Assembly: GCF_900100735.1 (NCBI RefSeq)
Contig: NZ_FNCJ01000017.1
Span: 62,001-126,000, forward strand
Direction of reading: 5' to 3'
Length of the DNA stretch: 64,000 nt
From: Paraburkholderia phenazinium
Lineage (GTDB): Bacteria; Pseudomonadota; Gammaproteobacteria; Burkholderiales; Burkholderiaceae
Shown: piece by piece, positions 43,553-52,256 of the stretch
How positions within the stretch are numbered: the stretch's first letter is position 1
Layout of the letters: each line of letters starts with the position of its first letter
Notes under the pieces: model-generated
The model's database searches: none
Told to the model about the DNA's origin: nothing
Seen by the model: only the letters and a program-made list of their open reading frames with translations
Translations under genes and position numbers: made by a program

Positions 43553-43581
43553 ACCGATCACGAACTTCTAGAGGGAACCCC

Positions 43582-44637
43582 ATGGTCCTGGTAACGGGCG
43601 GTGCTGGCTTTATCGGCGCCAATTTTGTGCTTGACTGGCTGAGCCAGTCGGATGAGGCGATCCTGAACGTCGACAAGCTGACCTATGCGGGTAATTTGCA
43701 TACGCTCAGTTCGTTGCAGGGCAACCCGAAGCACATTTTCTCGCAGACCGACATTTGCGACCGCTCGGCGCTGGATGCCTTGTTCGCGGAGCACAAGCCG
43801 CGTGCGGTGGTGCATTTCGCCGCTGAAAGCCACGTTGACCGTTCGATCCATGGCCCGGCCGATTTCGTGCAGACCAACGTGGTCGGTACGTTCACCTTGC
43901 TCGAAGCCGCCCGCAGCTACTGGAATGGTCTCGGCGAGGCCGACAAGGCCGCGTTCCGTTTCCTGCATGTGTCGACCGACGAAGTGTTCGGCTCGCTGTC
44001 GGCCACGGACCCGCAGTTCTCCGAAACGACGCCGTACGCGCCGAATAGCCCGTACTCGGCAACGAAAGCTGCTGCGGATCATCTGGTGCGCGCCTACCAC
44101 CATACATATGGCCTGCCGACGCTGACCACGAATTGCTCGAACAACTATGGCCCGTATCACTTCCCCGAGAAGCTGATCCCCCTGATGATCGCCAATGCGC
44201 TGGGCGGCAAGCCGCTGCCGGTCTATGGCGACGGTCTGAACGTGCGCGACTGGCTATACGTCGGCGACCACTGCGCAGCGATTCGTGAAGTGCTGGCGCG
44301 CGGCACGTTGGGCGAAACCTACAACGTGGGCGGCTGGAACGAAAAGACCAATCTCGACGTGGTGCACACGCTGTGCGATCTGCTCGACGATCTGCGTCCC
44401 AAGGCCTCCGGTTCGTACCGCGACCAGATTACGTTCGTCAAGGACCGCCCTGGTCACGACAGGCGTTATGCCATCGACGCCCGCAAGCTCGAGCGGGAGC
44501 TCGGCTGGAAGCCGGCTGAAACCTTCGAGACGGGTCTGCGTAAGACGGTGCAATGGTATCTGGACAACCAGCCCTGGGTGCAGGATGTGATGTCCGGTGA
44601 CTACCGGAACTGGGTAGCGAAACAATATGCAGCCTAA
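43582..44637 (+). CDS. rmlB: dTDP-glucose 4,6-dehydratase
   Basis: The 351-residue extended SDR has VLVTGGAGFIGANFVLDW, HFAAESHVDRSI, the catalytic Thr-Asp-Glu at 132-134 (STDEVFG), and Tyr158/Lys162 (PYSATKAAADHLV). NVRDWLYVGDHC is diagnostic for RmlB. It makes dTDP-4-keto-6-deoxyglucose, the second step to dTDP-L-rhamnose. The ATG at 43582 follows GAGGGAA; upstream in-frame codons give non-family sequence. It overlaps rmlD by 11 bases. Confidence 0.97.
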   Translation: MVLVTGGAGFIGANFVLDWLSQSDEAILNVDKLTYAGNLHTLSSLQGNPKHIFSQTDICDRSALDALFAEHKPRAVVHFAAESHVDRSIHGPADFVQTNVVGTFTLLEAARSYWNGLGEADKAAFRFLHVSTDEVFGSLSATDPQFSETTPYAPNSPYSATKAAADHLVRAYHHTYGLPTLTTNCSNNYGPYHFPEKLIPLMIANALGGKPLPVYGDGLNVRDWLYVGDHCAAIREVLARGTLGETYNVGGWNEKTNLDVVHTLCDLLDDLRPKASGSYRDQITFVKDRPGHDRRYAIDARKLERELGWKPAETFETGLRKTVQWYLDNQPWVQDVMSGDYRNWVAKQYAA

Positions 44638-45544
44638 GGTGACGCGCATCCCCACGTTGCTTGTCACCGGAAGCAACGGCCAGGTCGGCTTCGAGTTGCG
44701 GCGCAGCCTCGCGCCGCTCGGCCGCGTGATGGCTGTGGACCGTGCCGGCTGCGATCTGACCCGGCCGGACGAGTTGCGCCGTGTCGTGCGCGAATTGCGT
44801 CCGGACGTCATCGTCAATCCGGCCGCTTATACCGCCGTCGACAAGGCCGAGACCGAGGCTGAACTCGCCTACGCCATCAACGGCGTAGCGCCCGGTGTGC
44901 TTGCCGACGAGGCCAAGGCGCTGGGCAGCCTGCTGGTGCACTATTCGACGGACTACGTGTTCGATGGACGCAAGGACGGTGCGTATGTCGAAGCGGATGC
45001 GGTGGATCCGCAATCCGTCTACGGCAAGAGCAAGCTCGCCGGCGAACAGGCCATTGCGGCGTCCGGCGCGACCGCGCTGGTGTTGCGTACCTGCTGGGTG
45101 GCCGGCGCCCACGGCGGCAACTTCGCCAAGACCATGCTCAAGCTGGGCCGCGAGCGCGACAGCCTGCGCGTGATTGCCGACCAGTTCGGCGCGCCGACTA
45201 CCGCCGCCCTGATTGCCGACGTGACTGCCCAGATTATCTCGCGCCACTGGCTGCGCGGCCGGCGCGAAGCGTTCCCCGCCGGCGTCTACCATCTGGCTGC
45301 CGCCGGCGAAACCACCTGGCACGGCTATGCGACTGAAGTACTGCGCTGCGCGGCGGCACGCGGAATCGAACTGAAGGTGGACCCGGCTCGCATCGAGGCG
45401 ATTCCGGCTACCGCCTACCCGCTCCCCGCACCGCGTCCGGCCAACTCGCGCCTGAATACTGAGAAGCTGCGCGAGACTTTCGACATTCACCTTCCGGACT
45501 GGCAGCAGGGCATTCATTTCCTGCTCGACCAGATCCTTTCCTGA
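44627..45544 (+). CDS. rmlD: dTDP-4-dehydrorhamnose reductase
   Basis: The 305-residue reductase has LLVTGSNGQVGFELRRSL, DLTRPDELRRVVRELRPDVI, VNPAAYTAVDKAETE, YSTDYVFDGRKDGAY and the YGKSK catalytic pair. It performs the last NADPH-dependent step to dTDP-L-rhamnose. The gene order B-D-A-C is one of the common rml arrangements. Confidence 0.97.
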   Translation: MQPKVTRIPTLLVTGSNGQVGFELRRSLAPLGRVMAVDRAGCDLTRPDELRRVVRELRPDVIVNPAAYTAVDKAETEAELAYAINGVAPGVLADEAKALGSLLVHYSTDYVFDGRKDGAYVEADAVDPQSVYGKSKLAGEQAIAASGATALVLRTCWVAGAHGGNFAKTMLKLGRERDSLRVIADQFGAPTTAALIADVTAQIISRHWLRGRREAFPAGVYHLAAAGETTWHGYATEVLRCAAARGIELKVDPARIEAIPATAYPLPAPRPANSRLNTEKLRETFDIHLPDWQQGIHFLLDQILS

Positions 45545-45555
45545 TCATTCGTACC

Positions 45556-46434
45556 ATGCGCAAAGGCATCATCCTTGCCGGCGGTTCCGGCACGCGGCTT
45601 TATCCGATTACCCGCTCGGTGTCCAAGCAACTGCTGCCCGTGTACGACAAGCCGATGATCTACTATCCGCTGTCCACACTGATGCTGGCAGGGATTCGCG
45701 ACATTCTGGTCATCTCCACGCCGGAGGACACCCCCCGTTTTGCCAGCATGCTTGGCGACGGCAGCGACTGGGGTATCAACCTTCAGTACGCAGTGCAGCC
45801 CTCGCCGGACGGACTGGCGCAGGCTTTTATCATTGGCCGCGACTTTATCGGCAACGATCCGTCTACGCTGATCCTCGGCGACAACGTTTTCCACGGCCAC
45901 GATCTGGTCCGGCAACTCGAGCGGGCTGCCGCGAAGGATGCGGGCGCAACGGTATTCGCCTATCGCGTGCAAGATCCCGAGCGTTATGGCGTGGTGGAGT
46001 TCGACGACAATTTCCGCGCGCTGTCACTCGAGGAAAAGCCGGCGAATCCGCGTTCGCATTATGCGGTGACCGGGCTGTATTTCTACGATCGTCAGGTCTG
46101 CGACATTGCAGCCGACATCAAGCCGTCCGCGCGCGGCGAGCTTGAGATCACTGATCTCAACAACCGCTACCTCGAAATGGCGCAGCTCGAAGTCGAAATC
46201 ATGGGCCGCGGCTATGCCTGGCTCGATACCGGCACGCACGACTCGCTGCTGGAAGCGGCCAGCTTCATCGCCACGCTGCAGAACCGTCAGGGGCTGATGG
46301 TGGCGTGTCCGGAGGAGATCGCTTATCGCAGCAAGTGGATCAGCGCGGAACAGGTGGAGAAGCTGGCGGCACCGCTGTCGAAGAGCGGATACGGCAAATA
46401 CCTGCGGCAAATTATTTCGGAAGCGGTCAAATGA
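45556..46434 (+). CDS. rmlA: Glucose-1-phosphate thymidylyltransferase
   Basis: The 292-residue nucleotidyltransferase has GIILAGGSGTRLYPITRSVS, KQLLPVYDKPMIYYPLSTLM and LILGDNVFHGHDL, the full RmlA pattern. It makes dTDP-glucose and starts the rhamnose branch. It follows rmlD by 11 bases and overlaps rmlC by four (ATGA). Confidence 0.97.
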   Translation: MRKGIILAGGSGTRLYPITRSVSKQLLPVYDKPMIYYPLSTLMLAGIRDILVISTPEDTPRFASMLGDGSDWGINLQYAVQPSPDGLAQAFIIGRDFIGNDPSTLILGDNVFHGHDLVRQLERAAAKDAGATVFAYRVQDPERYGVVEFDDNFRALSLEEKPANPRSHYAVTGLYFYDRQVCDIAADIKPSARGELEITDLNNRYLEMAQLEVEIMGRGYAWLDTGTHDSLLEAASFIATLQNRQGLMVACPEEIAYRSKWISAEQVEKLAAPLSKSGYGKYLRQIISEAVK

Positions 46435-46991
46435 GCTTGAATGTGATTCGCACGGAGATTCCCGACGTATTGATCATCGAACCCAAAGTGTTCGGCGACT
46501 CGCGGGGATTTTTCTTTGAAAGCTTTAACCAGAAAGCGTTTGCTGAAGCGACCGGGGTCGACCTGACTTTTGTTCAGGATAACCACAGTCGCAGCAGCAA
46601 GGGCGTGCTTCGCGGACTGCATTATCAGATTGAACAGCCACAGGGCAAGCTGGTGCGTGTGGCGCAAGGGGCGGCTTTTGATGTTGCCGTGGATATCCGC
46701 AAGAATTCGCCCACGTTCGGCAAGTGGGTGGGGGTGGAGCTGACCGAGGAAAATCATCGGCAACTCTGGGTGCCGCCGGGCCTTGCGCACGGCTTCCTGG
46801 TGCTCACCGAAACCGCGGACTTCCTCTACAAGACCACGGACTATTACGCCCCGCAGCATGAACGGAGCATTGCATGGAACGATGCCGAGGTTGCTATCGA
46901 TTGGCCCTTGGCACAGTACGGCATTGCGGAACCCAAACTCTCCGCCAAAGACCTGCTCGGCATGAGCCTGAGTCAAGCCTGCGGTGAGTAG
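46431..46991 (+). CDS. rmlC: dTDP-4-dehydrorhamnose 3,5-epimerase
   Basis: The 186-residue cupin has PKVFGDSRGFFFESF, GVLRGLHYQ with catalytic His64, LWVPPGLAHGFLVLTETADF and YKTTDYYAP. It inverts C3 and C5 in the rhamnose pathway. Its start overlaps the rmlA stop (ATGA), and wzx starts two bases after its stop, so sugar synthesis and export genes are on one transcript. Confidence 0.97.
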   Translation: MSLNVIRTEIPDVLIIEPKVFGDSRGFFFESFNQKAFAEATGVDLTFVQDNHSRSSKGVLRGLHYQIEQPQGKLVRVAQGAAFDVAVDIRKNSPTFGKWVGVELTEENHRQLWVPPGLAHGFLVLTETADFLYKTTDYYAPQHERSIAWNDAEVAIDWPLAQYGIAEPKLSAKDLLGMSLSQACGE

Positions 46992-46993
46992 GG

Positions 46994-48271
46994 ATGTCTC
47001 TTAAGCGCAATACACTTTGGAATCTGGCCGGAACGGGACTGCCTCTATTGCTAGGGGCCGTGACGATTCCTTTTCTCATCCACCGGGTGGGGATCGAGTC
47101 ATTTGGAGTGCTTACGCTCATTTGGGCGTTGATCGGCTATTTCAGTCTTTTTGACTTCGGTCTAGGGCGTGCGCTGACCCAGCAGGTTGCGGCCGTCCGG
47201 TCGGCGGGAGATCACGCCCAACTGCCAAGCCTCGTCAAAACCGGCCTCGGATTTACCGCCGTGACCGGCGTGCTGGGTGGTCTGATTCTCGCGTGTCTTG
47301 CGAGCCCAATGGCGTCGCACTGGCTGAAGGTGAGCGCGGCCCTGCAGCCCAGCACATTAGTGTCGTTGCTGATCGCAGCAGTTGGCATACCGTTGACGAC
47401 CGTGACCACAGGATTTCGCGGCATCCTTGAGGCGTACGAAGACTTCGGCGCCGTGAATATACTGCGCATGGGTCTTGGCGCCGCCAATTTCGGCCTGCCG
47501 GCGCTCAGCGTGCTGCTGTTGGGCAATTCGCTGGTCTGGATGGTCGCCAGTTTGATCCTCGCCCGAGTGATCGTGCTGCTGGCCCATGCTTGGGTCGTTC
47601 ACCTCAGACTGCCGGAAGGCTGGCTGACCGCGCCGTTCAGCAGAGAGAATATGCGGCGCCTGCTTTCCTTTGGCGCATGGATGACTGTGTCGAATATCAT
47701 CAGCCCGCTGATGGTGACGGCCGACCGCTTCGTCATTTCAGCCGTGCTCGGGGCAGGCGTGGTTGCCTACTACACGGTGCCGTTTGAGGCGCTCATTCGC
47801 GTGCTGGTGATCCCCGGAGCGTTGACTGCTGCCTTGTTTCCCCGGCTGACAGCCACGCTGACGAGCGACCGGCCAACCGCACGCCGGCTCTATTCGAACA
47901 GCCTGAAGCTGATGTTGGTTGTGCTGCTGCCGATATGCCTTGTGATTTGCGCGGGTTCCAAATTCGGCTTGGGGTTGTGGCTTGGGAAGGGTTTTGCATC
48001 GCACGCCTGGCTGACCGTTTCGATTCTCGCAATCGGATTATTATTCAATGGCATCGCGGCGGTGCCGTTTGCTGCCGTGCAAGCCACGGGCAATGCCCGG
48101 CCGACCGCTATTCTGCATATGACCGAACTGGTCATTTATGTGCCGGTGCTCATCGGGCTCCTTAAGCTTTGGGGGGTGCCCGGCGCCGCCATGGCCTGGA
48201 CGTTCCGCGTGCTAATTGATCTGATTGCGCTCATGGTGGTTGCGCGAGTGTTCTTGCGAAGCGATGAGTGA
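46994..48271 (+). CDS. Wzx-type polysaccharide flippase
   Basis: The 425-residue protein has about 12 membrane helices and the N-terminal pattern of the polysaccharide transporter family (LWNLAGTGLPLLLGAVTIPF, then GVLTLIWALIGYFSLFDFGL). It would flip the undecaprenyl-linked repeat unit across the inner membrane. It directly follows rmlC and overlaps the GT2 gene by eight bases. The wzx-to-GT stretch is richer in A/T than the housekeeping genes, as usual for O-antigen loci. Confidence 0.88.
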   Translation: MSLKRNTLWNLAGTGLPLLLGAVTIPFLIHRVGIESFGVLTLIWALIGYFSLFDFGLGRALTQQVAAVRSAGDHAQLPSLVKTGLGFTAVTGVLGGLILACLASPMASHWLKVSAALQPSTLVSLLIAAVGIPLTTVTTGFRGILEAYEDFGAVNILRMGLGAANFGLPALSVLLLGNSLVWMVASLILARVIVLLAHAWVVHLRLPEGWLTAPFSRENMRRLLSFGAWMTVSNIISPLMVTADRFVISAVLGAGVVAYYTVPFEALIRVLVIPGALTAALFPRLTATLTSDRPTARRLYSNSLKLMLVVLLPICLVICAGSKFGLGLWLGKGFASHAWLTVSILAIGLLFNGIAAVPFAAVQATGNARPTAILHMTELVIYVPVLIGLLKLWGVPGAAMAWTFRVLIDLIALMVVARVFLRSDE

Positions 48272-49163
48272 TATGACTCGTGACATCCTTGCGATCATCA
48301 TCTGTTTCAAGCCCAACCATGAGCGCCTGCGCGGGTTGATTGACGCCATCAGCGGCAGCGTAGGGCGCATTGTCCTGTTCGACAACGGTGGACTGGACGT
48401 CGCGAAGCTGGCCTGCACCGGTGCAGAAAAGATCCAGGTCGAATCCCCTGGTGAGAACGTCGGCCTGGCGACCGCGCTGAACTTCGCCTGTGAGTATGGC
48501 GCGAAGAATGGCTATCGCTTCCTGATTTCCTTCGATCAGGACAGCACCCCGCCCGCCGAAATGATCCCGATTCTGGAGCGCGAGTTGCTCGCCTACCAGG
48601 CGAAAAATGCGCGTGCCATCGCGATTGGTCCGCAACTGGTCGATGTGCGCGATGGGAAGGAAATGATTTCGCCTTTCGTCCGTTTCGGGAAAATTGGCAT
48701 CTCTAAATGGAGCGGTGACGGTACCGAGCCGGTTTCCCAGCTGATCACTTCTGGATGCATGGTGGATCTGAGTGTGTGGGGCACTGAAAACCGGTTTAAT
48801 GACGAATTGTTTATCGATTATGTCGATAACAATTGGTGCTGGCGAATGACCCGCAAGAAATATCTGGTCCTGGGGACTTCGAGAGCCCGCATGCCGCACG
48901 AGCTTTCTGAAGAAATCAAAGAGTCGAGCTATATTTCATTGAACAAGTACGGGTGGATTCGACGCTATTTCCAGATGAGAAATGGCGTTTATCACCTCGC
49001 TCACGAGTCTTTGTCATTGGCTCAGCGCCTGTATGTGCTGCGGGCGATGATAGTCGTGTTCCTCTCATCTGTGATCTCGGATGAGCGACCGCTGCAATCA
49101 GTCTGGCAGTGCATGCGCGGTGCGGCGCACGGCCTGGTTGGCCGAATGGGAGCCTATCGATAG
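48264..49163 (+). CDS. GT2 glycosyltransferase (rhamnosyltransferase-like)
   Basis: The 299-residue cytoplasmic enzyme has ILAIIICFKPNHERLRGLID at the start, FLISFDQDSTPPAEMIPILE carrying the DQD/DxD metal motif, and ITSGCMVDLSVW, the layout of RfbF/WbbL-like dTDP-rhamnosyltransferases. With rmlBDAC next to it, transfer of L-rhamnose is the likely job. The start overlaps the wzx stop; a second ATG three codons later is possible. Confidence 0.85.
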   Translation: MSDMTRDILAIIICFKPNHERLRGLIDAISGSVGRIVLFDNGGLDVAKLACTGAEKIQVESPGENVGLATALNFACEYGAKNGYRFLISFDQDSTPPAEMIPILERELLAYQAKNARAIAIGPQLVDVRDGKEMISPFVRFGKIGISKWSGDGTEPVSQLITSGCMVDLSVWGTENRFNDELFIDYVDNNWCWRMTRKKYLVLGTSRARMPHELSEEIKESSYISLNKYGWIRRYFQMRNGVYHLAHESLSLAQRLYVLRAMIVVFLSSVISDERPLQSVWQCMRGAAHGLVGRMGAYR

Positions 49164-49165
49164 TC

Positions 49166-50455
49166 ATGAGCGAGATGATTTCAGTCTTACTTGACAAGAA
49201 GATTCGCTACGGAATTTTCTTGCTATTTACTCTGGATCTGCTGCTGCTGGGAGCAGGGAAGGATCTGCCCGCGCTCGGCATAAGCTCGCGGAAGGTTTTC
49301 TTTGCGCTTTTTGCCATGATCTCGATCGTGGTGTTTGTCGCCGAGTATTCGAGCCGCCGCTTGACGGACGCCGCTCTCTTTTGCGGAGCGGCTATTTTTC
49401 TGCTCGTATGGGTGGTTTTGATTCCGGCGCTGACGCACGGAAACATTTCATACGCGGTCACCGATGCGACGCCTTTGGCGGCATTGGCAATTTTCCTGAT
49501 CTCTACCGAATTCACCCGATATACAGTTGGCTGGATCTGGGTGCGCCGGTTGATGATGACTTTTCTGTGTGCCTTTGCTCTTCTGCACATAGCGTTGTAT
49601 GTGTTTTTGCTATTGTATCCCCAGATGCAAGGCAGTGTCTCGGACCTGTTCCAATACGCATTGGACGTCGGCTCTGGCGACGACGCGCGCTTCGTATTCT
49701 TCACGCCTTCGCTGGATAACGGAGTTTATCGAATCTATTTCGGTTCGTCGTTTTTATTGCTAATCGGATTGTATTTTTCCGTTACCCGCCCGACGAATGT
49801 GCGGATCGGCTGGCTCCGTCTTGAATATGTAATGGCGCTGTTGATCCTCGGAGCGCTATGGGCCACGAATACCCGAAGCCTCATGCTCGGAGCCGCCACG
49901 TTTATCGCCTTGTATCCATTTTGCCTACTCTTTGTAAAGAAGGTGGAGCAAAGCTATTGGTCGATTTTTCTGCTGCTCGCGCTGCCAATCGTTTGCAGCT
50001 TCCTGCTTGTTCCGACGGTGGACCCGACCACTTTGCAACTGATCGGCTTGGGGCGCAACGTTAGCGATGACGTGCGTTCGGTGCAGTTCGCTTCGTTATT
50101 TGATGCCTTCAAGAACAGCCCGTTGTTCGGTCTCGGTTTCGGTTCGAATGCCACCTTTATCCGGGCGCAGGATACCCCGTACGCGTACGAATTGAGTATT
50201 GTGGGATTGTTGATGAAGGTCGGCACGGTGGGTCTGCTGGCGGCCTGTGCGATCTGGGCCGGCGTGCTGGACACCTTCAGGTCGCCTGGGAACACCCGCG
50301 CAGCACGGGAAGTGGCGGCGCTTTATGCGCTGTATTGCTCCTTCGTGATTAGCTGTTTTTACAATCCTTATATTTTTGGATTCTTTGGCACCTTCTTTCT
50401 GCTGTTTGTTCTCTATGAGTTTTCGTATGTAATGAGAGGAGCAGAAAATGATTAG
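49166..50455 (+). CDS. Wzy-type O-antigen polymerase/ligase-like membrane protein
   Basis: The 429-residue protein has about 11-12 membrane helices and a large periplasmic loop around FTPSLDNGVYRIYFGSSF. SPLFGLGFGSNATFIRAQDT resembles the O-antigen polymerase/ligase family (Wzy_C-type). Position between two glycosyltransferase genes and presence of wzx favour Wzy over a ligase. It is the most A/T-rich gene of the locus. The start at 49166 follows the upstream stop by two bases. Confidence 0.8.
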   Translation: MSEMISVLLDKKIRYGIFLLFTLDLLLLGAGKDLPALGISSRKVFFALFAMISIVVFVAEYSSRRLTDAALFCGAAIFLLVWVVLIPALTHGNISYAVTDATPLAALAIFLISTEFTRYTVGWIWVRRLMMTFLCAFALLHIALYVFLLLYPQMQGSVSDLFQYALDVGSGDDARFVFFTPSLDNGVYRIYFGSSFLLLIGLYFSVTRPTNVRIGWLRLEYVMALLILGALWATNTRSLMLGAATFIALYPFCLLFVKKVEQSYWSIFLLLALPIVCSFLLVPTVDPTTLQLIGLGRNVSDDVRSVQFASLFDAFKNSPLFGLGFGSNATFIRAQDTPYAYELSIVGLLMKVGTVGLLAACAIWAGVLDTFRSPGNTRAAREVAALYALYCSFVISCFYNPYIFGFFGTFFLLFVLYEFSYVMRGAEND

Positions 50456-51179
50456 TGTATGCATTGCCACATACAACGGCGAAAAATATATTCGGGAACA
50501 ACTGGATTCGATTCTGATGCAACTCGGTCCGGATGATGAAGTTGTGGTATGCGATGACCGCTCGAGCGACAAGACTCTCGAGCTCATCGAGGCTTATCAC
50601 GACCCCCGGATTCATGTGCATCGCAATGAAACGAATCTCGGCCATGTCAGGAACTTTGAGAAGGCTATTTCGCTGTCGCGCGGCGACTATATTTTTCTGT
50701 CGGACCAGGACGACGTGTGGCTGCCGGGGCGGGTCCAGGAAATGCTCGGACAGATGCAGCGTGACGCAAGCGTGGCGCTGGTAGCCAGCAACTTCGACCT
50801 CATCAACGACCAGGGCGTCTCGGTCGGCGAGTATCGTTTGCTGGGACCGGTAAAACGATCCAGGCTGCGGCAGGTGCTGGCCATTTTTGCTGGCAAGTCG
50901 CCCTATTTTGGGTGCACTTTCCTGCTTAAACGGAATATCCTGAGCTATTGCCTGCCGATCCCCAAGGATATTGAGTCGCACGATATCTGGATTGCGTTAA
51001 TGGCAAGCGTATTCGGACGTGTAGTGAATATCTCGGGCGCGACATTGAAGCACAGGATTCATGATCGCAACATGACGACCAAAAGTCGCCGGGCGCTGAG
51101 TGTTGTACTTAAATCGAGATATTATTTTATCCGCTCGCTCGCGGCACGCGTGTTTTGCTTCAAATTTAAGATTCACTGA
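50448..51179 (+). CDS. GT2 glycosyltransferase (WcaA/RfbG-like)
   Basis: The 243-residue GT-A enzyme has ISVCIATYNGEKYIREQLDS, VVCDDRSSDKTLELIE and IFLSDQDDVWLPGRV with the metal-binding DQDD. GAGGAG precedes the ATG, which overlaps the wzy stop by eight bases. The donor sugar cannot be told. Its C-terminus is short and basic (RSLAARVFCFKFKIH), possibly for membrane association. Confidence 0.85.
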   Translation: MISVCIATYNGEKYIREQLDSILMQLGPDDEVVVCDDRSSDKTLELIEAYHDPRIHVHRNETNLGHVRNFEKAISLSRGDYIFLSDQDDVWLPGRVQEMLGQMQRDASVALVASNFDLINDQGVSVGEYRLLGPVKRSRLRQVLAIFAGKSPYFGCTFLLKRNILSYCLPIPKDIESHDIWIALMASVFGRVVNISGATLKHRIHDRNMTTKSRRALSVVLKSRYYFIRSLAARVFCFKFKIH

Positions 51180-51193
51180 GAGTGAAGGGAATT

Positions 51194-52252
51194 ATGAGCC
51201 AACTAAACTTCTTCGACGGCAAGGTCTTGCTTATTACGGGCGGCACCGGCTCTTTCGGTAATGCCGTGCTGAATCGGTTCCTTGACTCCGACATTGCAGA
51301 AATCCGTGTGTTCAGCCGGGACGAAAAGAAGCAGGACGACATGCGTAAGCGCTACGCCAACGCCAAGCTCAAGTTCTATATTGGCGACGTGCGCGACAAA
51401 CAAAGCGTGACCTCCGCCATGCGCGGGGTGAATTATGTTTTTCACGCGGCGGCGCTCAAGCAAGTGCCTTCGTGCGAGTTCTATCCCATGCAGGCGGTGC
51501 GCACCAATGTGCTCGGCACAGAGAATGTGCTGGAAGCCGCGATCGAGCAAGGGGTGCAGCGCGTGGTTTGCCTGAGCACCGACAAGGCGGTGTATCCCAT
51601 CAATGCAATGGGTATCAGCAAGGCCATGATGGAAAAGGTCATGGTCGCTGCCAGCCGGAACCTGGAAGGCACGCGCACTGTTATCTGCGGCACACGTTAT
51701 GGCAACGTGATGGCTTCACGCGGCTCCGTCATTCCGCTGTTTGTCGACCAGGTGCTGGCGGGCAAGCCGATCACCATCACGGATCCGAGCATGACTCGAT
51801 TCATGATGACGCTGGCCGATGCGGTGGACCTGGTGTTGTACGGCTTCGAACATGGCAATAACGGCGATATTTTTGTGCAGAAGGCCCCGGCCGCTACCGT
51901 CGAGGTGCTCGCCAAAGCTATCCTGGAGTTGATGGGCAAGCCGGAGCATCCGGTGAACGTGATTGGCACCCGTCACGGCGAGAAGCTTTATGAAGCGCTG
52001 CTGAGTCGCGAGGAAATGGCATGTGCCGAGGACATGGGCGATTATTTCCGGGTGCCGCCGGACGCCCGCGACCTGAACTATGCCAAGTTCTTCGAGCAAG
52101 GCGAGCAACGCATTACCCAGAGCCAGCATGGTGAGGACTACAACTCACACAATACCGCTCGCCTGGATGTGGAGGGCATGAAAGCGTTGCTGCTGAAACT
52201 CGACTTCATACATCGCATCGCTCGCGGAGAGCGCGCGGTCGCGGAGGAGTGA
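51194..52252 (+). CDS. fnlA: UDP-GlcNAc 4,6-dehydratase/5-epimerase (FnlA/WbjB/CapE-like)
   Basis: The 352-residue extended SDR has LLITGGTGSFGNAVLNRFL, VFSRDEKKQDDMRKRY, FHAAALKQVPSCEFYP and STDKAVYPINAMGISK, where a Met-x3-Lys pair replaces the usual Tyr-x3-Lys as in CapE/FnlA. The C-terminal latch region is DYNSHNT. It is the first enzyme of the UDP-L-FucNAc route. AAGGGA precedes the ATG at 51194. The two following genes complete the same route. Confidence 0.93.
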   Translation: MSQLNFFDGKVLLITGGTGSFGNAVLNRFLDSDIAEIRVFSRDEKKQDDMRKRYANAKLKFYIGDVRDKQSVTSAMRGVNYVFHAAALKQVPSCEFYPMQAVRTNVLGTENVLEAAIEQGVQRVVCLSTDKAVYPINAMGISKAMMEKVMVAASRNLEGTRTVICGTRYGNVMASRGSVIPLFVDQVLAGKPITITDPSMTRFMMTLADAVDLVLYGFEHGNNGDIFVQKAPAATVEVLAKAILELMGKPEHPVNVIGTRHGEKLYEALLSREEMACAEDMGDYFRVPPDARDLNYAKFFEQGEQRITQSQHGEDYNSHNTARLDVEGMKALLLKLDFIHRIARGERAVAEE

Positions 52253-52256
52253 GGCC

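Noticed and set aside
43319..43581. JUMPstart/ops antitermination site before the rml operon
   Set aside because: The GGCGGTAG core was looked for and is not present.
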